Source: Verrucomicrobiales bacterium (lineage in GTDB: Bacteria; Verrucomicrobiota; Verrucomicrobiae; Limisphaerales; UBA1100). Taken from it: DNA of 64,000 nt. Location of the stretch: NCBI GenBank assembly GCA_002721895.1, contig PBLV01000044.1, positions 1-64,000 on the forward strand, written 5' to 3'. Under the pieces are notes generated by a model. The model saw nothing but the letters and a program-made list of their open reading frames with translations, searched no databases and was not told where the DNA came from. Every line of letters begins with the position of its first letter. Position 1 is the stretch's first letter. Positions 26,800 through 35,563 of this stretch are shown in pieces. The position numbers were made by a program, and so were the translations under genes.

Positions 26800-28002
26800 C
26801 TAGAAACTTCCCGGCGGAGATCCCCCGGGCGGCTCACCAGCAAAGCCTCCCTCGCCATCTTCTGGCATGCCTTCCCGCCCCTTGCCGTATTTTATGTAGT
26901 TTCGAATGATGTCGAAGTGCAGTTCCACCTTCAGTTTTTTGATATGAATCACCGGCGAGGCATCCCGACTGCCCAACCCCGTGGCCGCCAAGGGAACCCC
27001 CAACATCGCCACGGCGGAGGTGTCCACCGCGGGAACCGCGCCGGGCGGGGAAAAACCCGGTCCGCCGCCTGAGCCGGGCGGCGCCCCAAACCCCGTCCCC
27101 GGTGGGCCGACCCCGATCATGCCCGCATCATCCATGATCGTCTCGATGCGCAAGCTGCGCGCGACATAAATGCCATAGCCTGGTGCAGGTTGGGTGGAAA
27201 TCCTCCAGAGCACCTCGGCCAAGCCCTCGGGATAACAGGTAAAAATCACGCGGTAAGGAATACCGGTCAAGGTTTCATCCGAGTTGGTGTAATCCTCCAA
27301 GTCATCCAGATAGGGACCCGTACCCTCGCTGATCCCCGCGCTCGCCATATTGTTGTAGGGAGACGGACTCGTCATGGGCCTGCCACTCCCACCCATGCCG
27401 CCACCCGCGTCCTCCAGCCCCACCCTGCGCGTGCGCTGCATGCTTCGGAGTTCAAGAATGCTGCTGGTCAACAGCAACTCGGAGATGTTCTTGATGTCGT
27501 GCAAGGCCAGCGCCAAACCGTAAATCTGATCCTGCGGCGGCGTATTGGTACGCACCTGTTCAAATGTAAAATCAAACCTCTGGTTGGTATTGCCCGCACC
27601 TGTCGCGGTATTGGGCAGCTTTACCCTGTTCGTGTACGCCATGACATTCAGCCGGTCGATTTGCAGATGCAACTTGCGCATGAAATCCGTGGGCTTGTCC
27701 ACGCTCACGTTCAGGTTCAATACCCCCTTGGCGGAATCGAAAAATTCATCAATCTTCGCCACGTTGGCATCCGCCAGATCGATGTTCTCCTGAACCGGCT
27801 TGTATGTCGGGCTGAAGTCAGCTCCCTTGAAGGAGGATTGTGCGCCGGCATAGCTGGATTCCGCCTCGTCATGCGCCTGTTTTTTTTCGCCGCTCCATTT
27901 CAGGGAAAACAACAACGCCCCCACACCCACCAGTAGAAACACCAGCAGCATCCAGTGGCGCTTCAGGCCGTAGACAATGGCTTGTACGATGGGGTTGTTC
28001 AT
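26800..28002 (-). CDS. PilO-like inner-membrane protein (Amuc_1100 position)
   Basis: 400 residues. One membrane helix (about 18-36) is followed by a coiled-coil stretch (about 40-90) and a periplasmic alpha/beta region, with a Gly/Pro-rich insert around 300-330, then a final strand-rich part ending in a Gly/Pro tail. This topology is that of PilO and of the Akkermansia protein Amuc_1100, and gene order supports the match: PilM upstream, PilP-position protein and secretin downstream. Gap to the PilM stop is 3 nt. Sequence identity with Amuc_1100 looks low, so the assignment rests on topology and synteny. Confidence 0.75.
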   Translation of the reverse strand: MNNPIVQAIVYGLKRHWMLLVFLLVGVGALLFSLKWSGEKKQAHDEAESSYAGAQSSFKGADFSPTYKPVQENIDLADANVAKIDEFFDSAKGVLNLNVSVDKPTDFMRKLHLQIDRLNVMAYTNRVKLPNTATGAGNTNQRFDFTFEQVRTNTPPQDQIYGLALALHDIKNISELLLTSSILELRSMQRTRRVGLEDAGGGMGGSGRPMTSPSPYNNMASAGISEGTGPYLDDLEDYTNSDETLTGIPYRVIFTCYPEGLAEVLWRISTQPAPGYGIYVARSLRIETIMDDAGMIGVGPPGTGFGAPPGSGGGPGFSPPGAVPAVDTSAVAMLGVPLAATGLGSRDASPVIHIKKLKVELHFDIIRNYIKYGKGREGMPEDGEGGFAGEPPGGSPPGSF

Positions 28003-28005
28003 GGC

Positions 28006-31000
28006 TTAAAATTCCTTTCCGGGTTCGGCCGGCTCCGCACCCGGTTGCTCTTCCCCGGCACCGGGCTCCTCTTCCCCATTGTTCAACGCTTCCGCCCCGT
28101 CCAAGTCCGCCTTTAGCACAATGGGCTCTAGCAGCGGCACGTGGACCTCAAATTCAAAAAACATGTCCGTCGTCGCCATGTCCACCGGCAGCGGGCTCAC
28201 AAGCGTACTGCTCCCTGATTCCGGATCCCCCCCAAAGTAGGGGTGCGCGTTGATGCTCCTGATCACCATTTCCACAAAGTCACTGTTGGCAATGGTATAG
28301 TATTTTTTAAAATTCATCGCCTTAATCTTCAGCCGCAGGCCGGAGATTTCCTCGGGATTCCCCTCATCCATCGGCGCCGCGGCGGCTTCCCCAGGCGCAG
28401 GCGCGGGTGCGCCACCCGGTTCCGCCTCCATCGGCTCTTCCTGAGCAACCCCCGGACCAAAGCTGGTCACCCAAAGGGTCGTGGGGATGGCTAGGCTGAT
28501 GGAACAATCCTTGACCCGTTCACTGAACGCCAGAAGCAGTTTTTGATATTCCGGCCAGTCCTTTTCTGGAATGGTGGGATCACGCCAAACCTCCAGATAC
28601 TTGAGGTTCTTTAAAACAGCCAGTTGTTCCAGTTCCGGCTGGCGCACGGAGTCCCGCCGCACCCCGGGCCCCACCAAGCCCACGTACATTACTTCGTCCG
28701 TGTCCGGGTCCAACGCGTAGGAGCCGCCCAGTTGCACCACTTTGTCCAGAGCCGCGGCAACCGGCCCGACCAGTTGCGGATTGACCTCCTGCCCGTCGCC
28801 ACGTGGCGCGTCCAGGGTGTATTCCCCAGGGACAGCGCGGAGATTGAACCCCACGTTCAAGGGTAGGCCCGAGAAAATGACTCGCGTCGTTTCATTCAGT
28901 TCCCGGCCTGTGTGCAGGCGAACCCAGTTGGAATCGCGCGGCTCAACAAAGTACAGGGTGTCCGAATCCAAGGACTCCAATCCCCGTGGCCAGTGGTTGG
29001 GCGACCCTTTGAAGCGGATGGCAGCCTTGTCTTCCAAGCCATGGTTGGCCCAGAAGATCAGATGGTTGGAAAGGTTTACGCGCGGCTTCGGCGGTTCCGG
29101 GGGCTTGGGCTTTGCTTCGCCGTCTGGATTCTCTTCCAAGTCGGGGGGCTCATCGGCGGCGGTGTCATCGGTAACAGGCTCAGGCGCTTCCACGGGGTTT
29201 TCCGGTTCCAATCCGAACTTGCCCGGCACACCTGCATCCGCGAAACGAACACGGCTCGCCGGCGCCAATTCCGGGTCCGAGTACAATTCCAGCCAACTTG
29301 GCTGGCCCGGCACATTTTTCACGTAGAACAAATCGTCTCCTTCAAATTCCCGGGGCACCGTGGGCGAGTTGCCCTCAAACCGCACCGCGTTGCCGCGCAC
29401 CAGCGGATGGCCCCGCCAATAGATGAGGTGTGTGTTCGGGTCAATGCCCACCAACTGCTCAAATTCAGTGAACACCACCGGGTTCTCCCCGTTGTTCGCA
29501 TCCTCCTCCTTTTCGTGAAGCGTAAAGCCGGGTTCATCGACACCCGCCGTGCCCACAAAGTAAATCTTGTTGACGTCATCCACCCCTGCCGGCAGACGGC
29601 CCCGGAACTGCACCGGTTCACCACCTTCAAACATGTTGCCAGTCAGCGACAAGGTGCTGTTGCCATCCACCCGAACCGCACGCCAGGGCAACACCGGAAT
29701 GTTCTCCCCGCCCACCTCACCCGGATACTCGTCCATGGGCAGAATCTGCTTCTTGTCCGCGGGGTCAAAGTAGGCGGTAATTTTAACATGAGGCTCGATC
29801 CGTGAGATGGATTCCCGCAGGGCCGTCAGCAGGTGGACCCATTCGTATCGGCTTTGCAAAAACACCTGCATCGCCTCCGCACGGCTTTTCTTGGAACTGA
29901 AGTCCGAAATTCGACTCTCGATCTCGCTCACCTTCGCCTTGATCGGCCCCAAACCGTCCGGCATGTTTTCCTTGATCTTCTCTGCCGCCTCCTCCTTCAC
30001 CTTGGCCATGCTCATGTCATACGCGCCAAAGACCGCGAAGAGCAGTGCCGCGCAAAAAACCACCGCGATCAGGTAGGGTGCACGCCGGTCGATTTCCCGG
30101 CTCACCTTCTCGCGCGTGGGCAACAAGTTGAACTCCGTCATGCCCACCGTCACGTTGCGCAGACCCAAACCCGCCGCCTCGCCCAGGGTATGCGCCACCA
30201 CGGCCAACTCCTCGCGATTCACCTCCGGCGCAATCTCAATGTTTCGGAAGGGGTTGAAGTACTCCACCTCGATGTTCAGCTTCTGCTGAAAAAAGTTGGC
30301 CGTGTAGGGCATCAGCGAGCCACCGCCAGCCAAATATAGCTTGGTGGGCATGGTGCCGCCTTGTTGGCTGCGGTAGAACTGAATGGTTTGCGACACCTGC
30401 TGGTGCAGCCGCGTCATCACATTGCGCGCCACCTTGGCCACGATGGCCTGATAGGGATCCTGCGGATCCTCATACGCACCACCCAAGTGTACAAAGCCGT
30501 GGTCGCGTTTGTACTGGTCCGCCGAGGGAAAGTCCAACTGCGCCTCGGCCGAGAACTCCTGCGTGATGTTGTTGGAGCCGATGTTGATGCTGCGCGCATA
30601 AAACATGCTCCCCTCGATGAACACCGCGTTGGTCGTGGCCGCGCCAATGTCCAGCAACAGGGCGCACTCTTCCGGCTCGCCGTAGTTGTGCACAAAGGCG
30701 TTGCGCAGCGTGGCCGCCGAGCCGTCGATCAACTGCAGCTTCATGCCAAAGCTCCGGCTTAAATCAGCATAGGCCTCCACCACTTCCGTCTTCAGCGCCA
30801 CCAGTAGCACTTCCAGCTCACCAGAGTCCGCACTGCCCAGCACCTGGTAATCCCACTGCACCTCGTCCAGCGGGAAGGGCACGTTTTGCTGCGCCTCATA
30901 CTGGATAATTTGGCTGACCTTGGACCCCTCCACCGGCGGCGTGCGCAGCGGCTTGGTGAACACCACGCTGCTCGGCATGCAGAAATTTGCCTCCTTGCCC

Positions 31001-31245
31001 TTGGCGCGGATTTCGTTCTCGTCCAGCGCCTTTTGTAGCGTCAGCTTGATACCCGCAAACGGATCCGGCGGATCCGGCTCCTTGGGTTCCTCTCCCTCGG
31101 CCACTTCCTCCACCTCGGGCTCCGGCGGTTGCTGCATCGGTTCCAGCACGTACCGGTGCAGCTTCAGCATACCATTCGCCTGCGCCTCGAACTCCGCCAT
31201 TTTCAGGTGGCCCGAGCCGAAATCGATGGCTAGAAAAGTTTTCAT
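28006..31245 (-). CDS. pilM: PilM-PilN fusion protein with long repeat-bearing extension (Amuc_1101-like)
   Basis: 1079 residues, far longer than PilM (about 350). Residues 1-365 are an actin-fold PilM/FtsA-like domain: A-I-D-F-G-S-G-H near the N-terminus, L-L-L-D-I-G-A-A-T-T-N for phosphate binding, and Y-L-A-G-G-G-S-L-M. A membrane helix at about 386-408 and a coiled coil (410-455) are arranged as in PilN. A periplasmic extension of more than 600 residues follows, with three similar beta modules (about 518-590, 594-672 and 718-798) and a Pro/Glu-rich linker at about 675-715. It would be the inner-membrane assembly platform of a pilus or secretion-like machine. It opens the operon and has a structured leader with no Shine-Dalgarno. 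Confidence 0.9.
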   Translation of the reverse strand: MKTFLAIDFGSGHLKMAEFEAQANGMLKLHRYVLEPMQQPPEPEVEEVAEGEEPKEPDPPDPFAGIKLTLQKALDENEIRAKGKEANFCMPSSVVFTKPLRTPPVEGSKVSQIIQYEAQQNVPFPLDEVQWDYQVLGSADSGELEVLLVALKTEVVEAYADLSRSFGMKLQLIDGSAATLRNAFVHNYGEPEECALLLDIGAATTNAVFIEGSMFYARSINIGSNNITQEFSAEAQLDFPSADQYKRDHGFVHLGGAYEDPQDPYQAIVAKVARNVMTRLHQQVSQTIQFYRSQQGGTMPTKLYLAGGGSLMPYTANFFQQKLNIEVEYFNPFRNIEIAPEVNREELAVVAHTLGEAAGLGLRNVTVGMTEFNLLPTREKVSREIDRRAPYLIAVVFCAALLFAVFGAYDMSMAKVKEEAAEKIKENMPDGLGPIKAKVSEIESRISDFSSKKSRAEAMQVFLQSRYEWVHLLTALRESISRIEPHVKITAYFDPADKKQILPMDEYPGEVGGENIPVLPWRAVRVDGNSTLSLTGNMFEGGEPVQFRGRLPAGVDDVNKIYFVGTAGVDEPGFTLHEKEEDANNGENPVVFTEFEQLVGIDPNTHLIYWRGHPLVRGNAVRFEGNSPTVPREFEGDDLFYVKNVPGQPSWLELYSDPELAPASRVRFADAGVPGKFGLEPENPVEAPEPVTDDTAADEPPDLEENPDGEAKPKPPEPPKPRVNLSNHLIFWANHGLEDKAAIRFKGSPNHWPRGLESLDSDTLYFVEPRDSNWVRLHTGRELNETTRVIFSGLPLNVGFNLRAVPGEYTLDAPRGDGQEVNPQLVGPVAAALDKVVQLGGSYALDPDTDEVMYVGLVGPGVRRDSVRQPELEQLAVLKNLKYLEVWRDPTIPEKDWPEYQKLLLAFSERVKDCSISLAIPTTLWVTSFGPGVAQEEPMEAEPGGAPAPAPGEAAAAPMDEGNPEEISGLRLKIKAMNFKKYYTIANSDFVEMVIRSINAHPYFGGDPESGSSTLVSPLPVDMATTDMFFEFEVHVPLLEPIVLKADLDGAEALNNGEEEPGAGEEQPGAEPAEPGKEF

Positions 31246-31304
31246 GCTGGCAGAAAATGCCAGCCCACCGGCGAATCAAACCCCTGATTCGCACCCGGCC
31301 GGTG
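31246..31304 (-). promoter_or_regulatory. Structured leader of the pilus-type operon (two stem-loops abutting the start codon)
   Basis: Stem 1: 31246-31252 pairs perfectly with 31258-31264 (7 bp, 5-nt loop) and its end touches the pilM start codon. Stem 2: 31271-31278 pairs with 31285-31292 (8 bp, 6-nt loop), enclosed by an outer stem of 31266-31270 with 31300-31304. No Shine-Dalgarno sequence is visible in between. Such a fold could occlude or present the start codon. Function is inferred. Confidence 0.55.
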
Positions 31305-31505
31305 ACATTCCCTCATCGTCAATCTAACTGCTGTAACGCGTTTCAGCAACCATACGGGGCGATTTTTCCGGGAAAAACTGCATTTTTGCCCGAACCCATC
31401 CACCCTCACCAAGACCCCAGGTCCCAGCTTTGGCAGACCGTCATTGAACGCCCTCCAAGGCGCAATCTCAATCCTGAATTCACCTAAGCAATCCCCGTGC
31501 CGAAC
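31305..31505. promoter_or_regulatory. Intergenic region upstream of the pilus-type operon
   Basis: Lies between the murJ stop and the pilM leader, both on the minus strand. It contains a 7-1-7 palindrome of T-run and A-run halves (31363-31377, TTTTTCCGGGAAAAA), and a minus-strand TTGCTG followed 17 nt later by TAGATT as a weak promoter candidate. No clear terminator for murJ is seen. Confidence 0.35.
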
Positions 31506-33083
31506 TCACTCCGCCGCCCGTCTCCCGGACATCAGGTCCCAAATCTGCCGCGCCGTGGGCACCCCGCAAAACACCCCCGCCGCCAATGCCATTCCGATCA
31601 TCCCCGCCAAAGGCACAAACACCAGCCCCAACCGCTCCCAAAACCCGTCCCCCGCGCCCCACCATTCGCCGGACATCACCCGCAACCCCGCCCCCACAGC
31701 AATCGCAAGGCACAGGCTGCCCAACACCGCCGCCCAGCCGCCGCCATCCAGCCGGTCAGGCCCTAGACCGCGACGGCCCAGCGCTCGAGCTAACAACCGC
31801 CAGTTCAGGAACGCACTCAATGAGTTCGCCACCCCAAACGCCCCCTGCACCTCTTCCTCTCCAAACCAACCGCTGGCCACCAACCCCATCGCCAACCCCA
31901 AGTTCACAAAAAGACAAAAAACGCTTATTTTCATTGGAGTCCGCACATCCCCGCGCGCATTGAATGCCCGCACCAGCAGCCCCACCTGCGAATACGACAG
32001 GAGCGCCGGTGCCAGGCAAACCAGCGCGAAGGAGACGTGAAGTGTCGACTTGTCCGTGAATTCGCCGCGTTCGAACAACAGCCGCACCATCGGTTCCGCC
32101 AGCAACACCAACACCCACATCATCAAGCCATTGATGAACAACAGGTGCCGGATTCCCTCCCCCAAGGTGGCCCGGAATTCCCCATCCTTTTCCTCCGCCG
32201 ACAACCCTGCCAGGGTCGGCAGCAAAAACACCGCCATCGAGACCCCGAACAAACCCTGCGGCAATTCCATCAGCCGCACCGCGTAGGTATAGGATGCCAC
32301 CACGTGGTCTCCCGCCCAGAAGCCAAGGCACTGCGTCGCCAAGACGTTAATCTGGAACGCGGCCGCGCCAATGGCCGCCGGTGCCAGTTTGCGCCCCACT
32401 TCGCGCACCGTCTCGTTCTTCCACGGCGACGTCCATCGCCAGCAAAATCCCTCCTCCTTCATGAGTGGCCATTGGTAAAGCAACTGCACAACACCGGCCA
32501 CCAGCACTGCCACCGCCACCGCAAACACCTTGTCCTCCACGCCCCCTTCGATCATGGGGGCAAACAACAACACGGCGGCAATCAGGAACACATTCAGGAT
32601 CGCCGGCCCCAGTGCCGGCACAAAAAAATGCCCTCGCGCATTCAGGATACCCATGGCCACCGCCGCCATGCAGACAAGGCCCATGTACGGGAACATCCAC
32701 CGCAGCAGTTCCAGCATCAGCCGCGCCCGGTCGCCCAACTCCCCCCACGCCAACACCGCCGACACTCCCGCCAACACCACGCCCAACAGCACAGCCGAGA
32801 CCACCAGAAGCCCGCTCATCACCGCGTTGGCGCTCCGCCACATCTCCACTTCACCTTCCTTTTTTTCCTTTGCCTTGAAGATGGGGATGAATACCTGCGT
32901 CAGCGCCCCTTCACCCAACAGGCGTCGAAACAGGTTGGGTATCATGAATGCCAGCATGAAGGCCCCCGCCACCCATCCGTCCCCCATGAAACGCGCGTAA
33001 CAAATCTCCCGCACCATCCCCAACAACCGGCTCACCAAGGTCGCAACCCCCATCGCCCCCGCCGATTTCAGCATTCGCGACAT
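31506..33083 (-). CDS. murJ: Lipid II flippase MurJ
   Basis: Flips the peptidoglycan precursor lipid II across the inner membrane. It has 525 residues and about 14 membrane helices. The N-terminus has the typical G-V-A-T-L-V-S-R-L-L-G-M-V-R-E and, further, P-N-L-F-R-R-L-L-G-E-G-A-L-T-Q-V-F-I-P, a hallmark of MurJ/MviN. The gene starts 1 nt after the folA stop, making thyA-folA-murJ a likely transcription unit. Confidence 0.96.
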   Translation of the reverse strand: MSRMLKSAGAMGVATLVSRLLGMVREICYARFMGDGWVAGAFMLAFMIPNLFRRLLGEGALTQVFIPIFKAKEKKEGEVEMWRSANAVMSGLLVVSAVLLGVVLAGVSAVLAWGELGDRARLMLELLRWMFPYMGLVCMAAVAMGILNARGHFFVPALGPAILNVFLIAAVLLFAPMIEGGVEDKVFAVAVAVLVAGVVQLLYQWPLMKEEGFCWRWTSPWKNETVREVGRKLAPAAIGAAAFQINVLATQCLGFWAGDHVVASYTYAVRLMELPQGLFGVSMAVFLLPTLAGLSAEEKDGEFRATLGEGIRHLLFINGLMMWVLVLLAEPMVRLLFERGEFTDKSTLHVSFALVCLAPALLSYSQVGLLVRAFNARGDVRTPMKISVFCLFVNLGLAMGLVASGWFGEEEVQGAFGVANSLSAFLNWRLLARALGRRGLGPDRLDGGGWAAVLGSLCLAIAVGAGLRVMSGEWWGAGDGFWERLGLVFVPLAGMIGMALAAGVFCGVPTARQIWDLMSGRRAAE

Positions 33084-33084
33084 C

Positions 33085-33588
33085 CTACAAATCTCGATTC
33101 ACAAAATGCAAAATTTTGAACTCAGGCGTCTCCCGGATCACCGCGCGTTCAACGAACTGGTCCTCAAACGCCGGAAACAGGACATTCCCCTCCACTTCAC
33201 GCTGAACCACCGTTAAAAACAAATCCGAGCAACGTGGCAGCGCTAATTCATAAACCAGCCCCCCGCCGGCCACAAAGATCTGCCGGCCATCCTCCATCGG
33301 CACCAATTCCCCCAACTCAGTGATCGTCCGCACCCCTTCATGCACAAACCCCGATCGGCTCAGAACCACAATCTCGCGGTCTGGCAACGGCCGGCCAATG
33401 GACTCGAATGTCTTCCGCCCCATCACGACCACCTGTCCCGTGGTCATTTTTTTGAACCAACGAAAATCCTCCGGCAAATGCCACGGGATTTCGCTTCCTT
33501 GCCCAATCACCCGGTTTAGTGACATCGCCGCGATGGCTTGGAATGGAAACTGGGGATTAAAATCCGCGAACCGGGGAATGGCCTCCAT
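33085..33588 (-). CDS. folA: Dihydrofolate reductase
   Basis: Reduces dihydrofolate to tetrahydrofolate, regenerating cofactor used up by thymidylate synthase next door. It has about 167 residues from ATG 33588 (GTG 33591 directly before is an alternative). Family marks are I-A-A-M-S-L-N-R-V-I-G, I-P-W-H-L-P-E-D with the catalytic acid, F-K-K-M-T-T-G and V-V-M-G-R-K-T-F-E-S-I-G-R-P-L-P. The N-terminus is about 15 residues longer than average. Lies 6 nt after the thyA stop. Confidence 0.96.
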   Translation of the reverse strand: MEAIPRFADFNPQFPFQAIAAMSLNRVIGQGSEIPWHLPEDFRWFKKMTTGQVVVMGRKTFESIGRPLPDREIVVLSRSGFVHEGVRTITELGELVPMEDGRQIFVAGGGLVYELALPRCSDLFLTVVQREVEGNVLFPAFEDQFVERAVIRETPEFKILHFVNRDL

Positions 33589-33594
33589 CACCCT

Positions 33595-34389
33595 CTACAC
33601 CGCCACCGGCGCCTTGATATGCGGATGCGGATCATAGTCCCGCAACTCAAAGTCCTCAAACGTGAAGCCGTGAATATCCGTGATTTCCGGATTCAGATGC
33701 ATCGTCGGCAAACGCCGCGGCTCCCGCTCCAGTTGTTCCCGCGCCTGTTCCAAATGGTTGCTATACAAGTGCAAATCCCCGAACGTGTGGATGTATTCGC
33801 CCGGCCGCAACCCGCACACCTGCGCCACCATCAGGGTTAAAAGCGAATAGCTCGCAATGTTGAACGGAACCCCCAGAAACAAGTCTGCGCTACGCTGGTA
33901 CAACTGGCAGGACAACTCCCCGTCGCGCACATAAAACTGGAACATCGCATGGCAGGGCGCCAGCGCCATCTGATCAACCTCCCCCGCGTTCCACGCGCTC
34001 ACGATATGCCGCCGACTGTTCGGGTTGGTCTTGATCTGCTCCACCACCGCGTCAATTTGGTTCAGTGAACCACCATCTGGCGTCCGCCAATCACACCACT
34101 GCGCCCCGTACACCCGCCCCAAGTCCCCCTTTTCATCCGCCCATTCATCCCAAATGCGCACCCCATGCTCATTGAGATACCCCACATTCGTGTCTCCCTT
34201 CAAAAACCAAAGCAACTCATGGATGATTGACCGCAAGTGCAGTTTCTTCGTGGTGAGCACTGGGAACGATTCTCGCAGGTCAAACCGCGCCTGCACACCA
34301 AACACCGAAAACGTGCCTGTGCCCGTGCGGTCCTCTTTCGGCCGCCCGTCCTCCATCACGTGCCGCAACAAGTCAAGATACTGAATCAT
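33595..34389 (-). CDS. thyA: Thymidylate synthase (ThyA type)
   Basis: Methylates dUMP to dTMP using methylene-tetrahydrofolate. It has 264 residues, standard for ThyA. The catalytic cysteine lies in [11 protein letters not shown], the dUMP/folate sites in R-R-H-I-V-S-A-W-N and [14 protein letters not shown], and the N-terminal arginine in E-D-R-T-G-T-G-T. Followed directly by folA, the usual pairing, and by murJ. Confidence 0.98.
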   Translation of the reverse strand: MIQYLDLLRHVMEDGRPKEDRTGTGTFSVFGVQARFDLRESFPVLTTKKLHLRSIIHELLWFLKGDTNVGYLNEHGVRIWDEWADEKGDLGRVYGAQWCDWRTPDGGSLNQIDAVVEQIKTNPNSRRHIVSAWNAGEVDQMALAPCHAMFQFYVRDGELSCQLYQRSADLFLGVPFNIASYSLLTLMVAQVCGLRPGEYIHTFGDLHLYSNHLEQAREQLEREPRRLPTMHLNPEITDIHGFTFEDFELRDYDPHPHIKAPVAV

Positions 34390-34472
34390 GAACCACTGGA
34401 GAGTGGCCGACCTGCCAACCCCTCGTCAAACGAACATAATCCCAAGCCATCCCCCGCGATATCACAAGATAT

Positions 34473-35480
34473 TCACGCCTCCGCCCGCGCCAGTCGGTCC
34501 GCAATCGCTGCCCATTCCTCTGTTTCCGGCGGCTTTTCCACCACAATTAACTCCGCCCCCTCCGCGTCACAGCAATGCAACTCCCCGTACAACGCCCGCG
34601 CATACGCCTCCGCATCGCGCGGAATCACGCTCACCCGTCCAAACCGTGTCCCCGGCGGAATCACCGTGTGTGCAATCACATACACCCGGTCTGCCGGTGT
34701 TCGCGAGGCCGCAATCTGGCCCTCCAAGTCTTCCTCATCCGCCCATTCCAATACCCGCAGCCGTGCCGTGGGTGAATAATGCCGCGGCAACCGCCCTGGG
34801 CTTTTTAAAACATCCTCCTCCCCCGCCCACCGCACCGTTGTCCCCGGCAAGGCCGCCGCCAACGAGTCCCGCGAAATCATCCCCGGCCGCAACACCCTCA
34901 CCTCGTCCGTCCCCACCTCCACCACCGTCGATTCAATCCCCACCTGCGATTGCCCCCCATCCACGATCAACGGCACCACCCCACCCAGTTGCGTCCGTAC
35001 ATGTTCCGCGTTCGTGGGTGACAAGTGGTTGCTCAAGTTCGCGCTCGGTGCCGCCAAGGGAAAACGGCACGCCCGAATCACCGCCTGCATGAACGGATGC
35101 CCTGGCCAACGCACTCCCACCGTCCCTCCACCCGCCGTCACCACGTCCGGGATGCAATCCGCCCGCGCCAACACCAACGTCAAGGGGCCCGGCCAAAACG
35201 CCCGCGCCAACAGTCCCGCTGCCTCCGGCCAATCCGTCACACACTCACGCGCCATCCCCACCCCATCCACGTGCACAATCACCGGGTTTCCTGCAGGCCG
35301 TCCCTTGGCCTCGAAAATGGCCTTCACCACCGTCTTCTCCAGTGCATTACCCGCCAAACCATACACCGTCTCCGTCGGCAACGCCGCCAAGCCACCGGCT
35401 CGCAACACCGCTGCCGCCCGTTCCACCGCCTCCTCAAACAGCGCGGGTTCATGGACCGGCAAAATCTCCGCCTCACTCAC
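34473..35480 (-). CDS. Threonylcarbamoyl-AMP synthase, Sua5 type
   Basis: Makes threonylcarbamoyl-adenylate for the t6A37 modification of tRNAs reading ANN codons. About 335 residues from GTG 35480. The YrdC domain (about 1-190) contains L-P-T-E-T-V-Y-G-L-A-G-N-A, K-G-R-P-A-G-N-P, and F-W-P-G-P-L-T-L-V-L. A Sua5-type C-terminal domain follows the linker motif G-R-L-P-R-H-Y-S-P. The start is not certain: GTG 35507 and GTG 35516 are also in frame, and the trpD start (35564, divergent) limits the extension. Lies 83 nt upstream of thyA on the same strand. Confidence 0.92.
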   Translation of the reverse strand: MSEAEILPVHEPALFEEAVERAAAVLRAGGLAALPTETVYGLAGNALEKTVVKAIFEAKGRPAGNPVIVHVDGVGMARECVTDWPEAAGLLARAFWPGPLTLVLARADCIPDVVTAGGGTVGVRWPGHPFMQAVIRACRFPLAAPSANLSNHLSPTNAEHVRTQLGGVVPLIVDGGQSQVGIESTVVEVGTDEVRVLRPGMISRDSLAAALPGTTVRWAGEEDVLKSPGRLPRHYSPTARLRVLEWADEEDLEGQIAASRTPADRVYVIAHTVIPPGTRFGRVSVIPRDAEAYARALYGELHCCDAEGAELIVVEKPPETEEWAAIADRLARAEA

Positions 35481-35563
35481 GCGCGCAATCTGCCCGCACT
35501 CGCGCACCCATGGCACGCAAAAAGTGGATTGGACCCACCGCTTCCCTGCCCTAAGCTCCCTCC

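Noticed and set aside
32037..33119. 360-aa open frame opposite murJ
   Set aside because: Antisense of a clear MurJ gene; composition dominated by His/Gln/Arg/Pro, typical of shadows.
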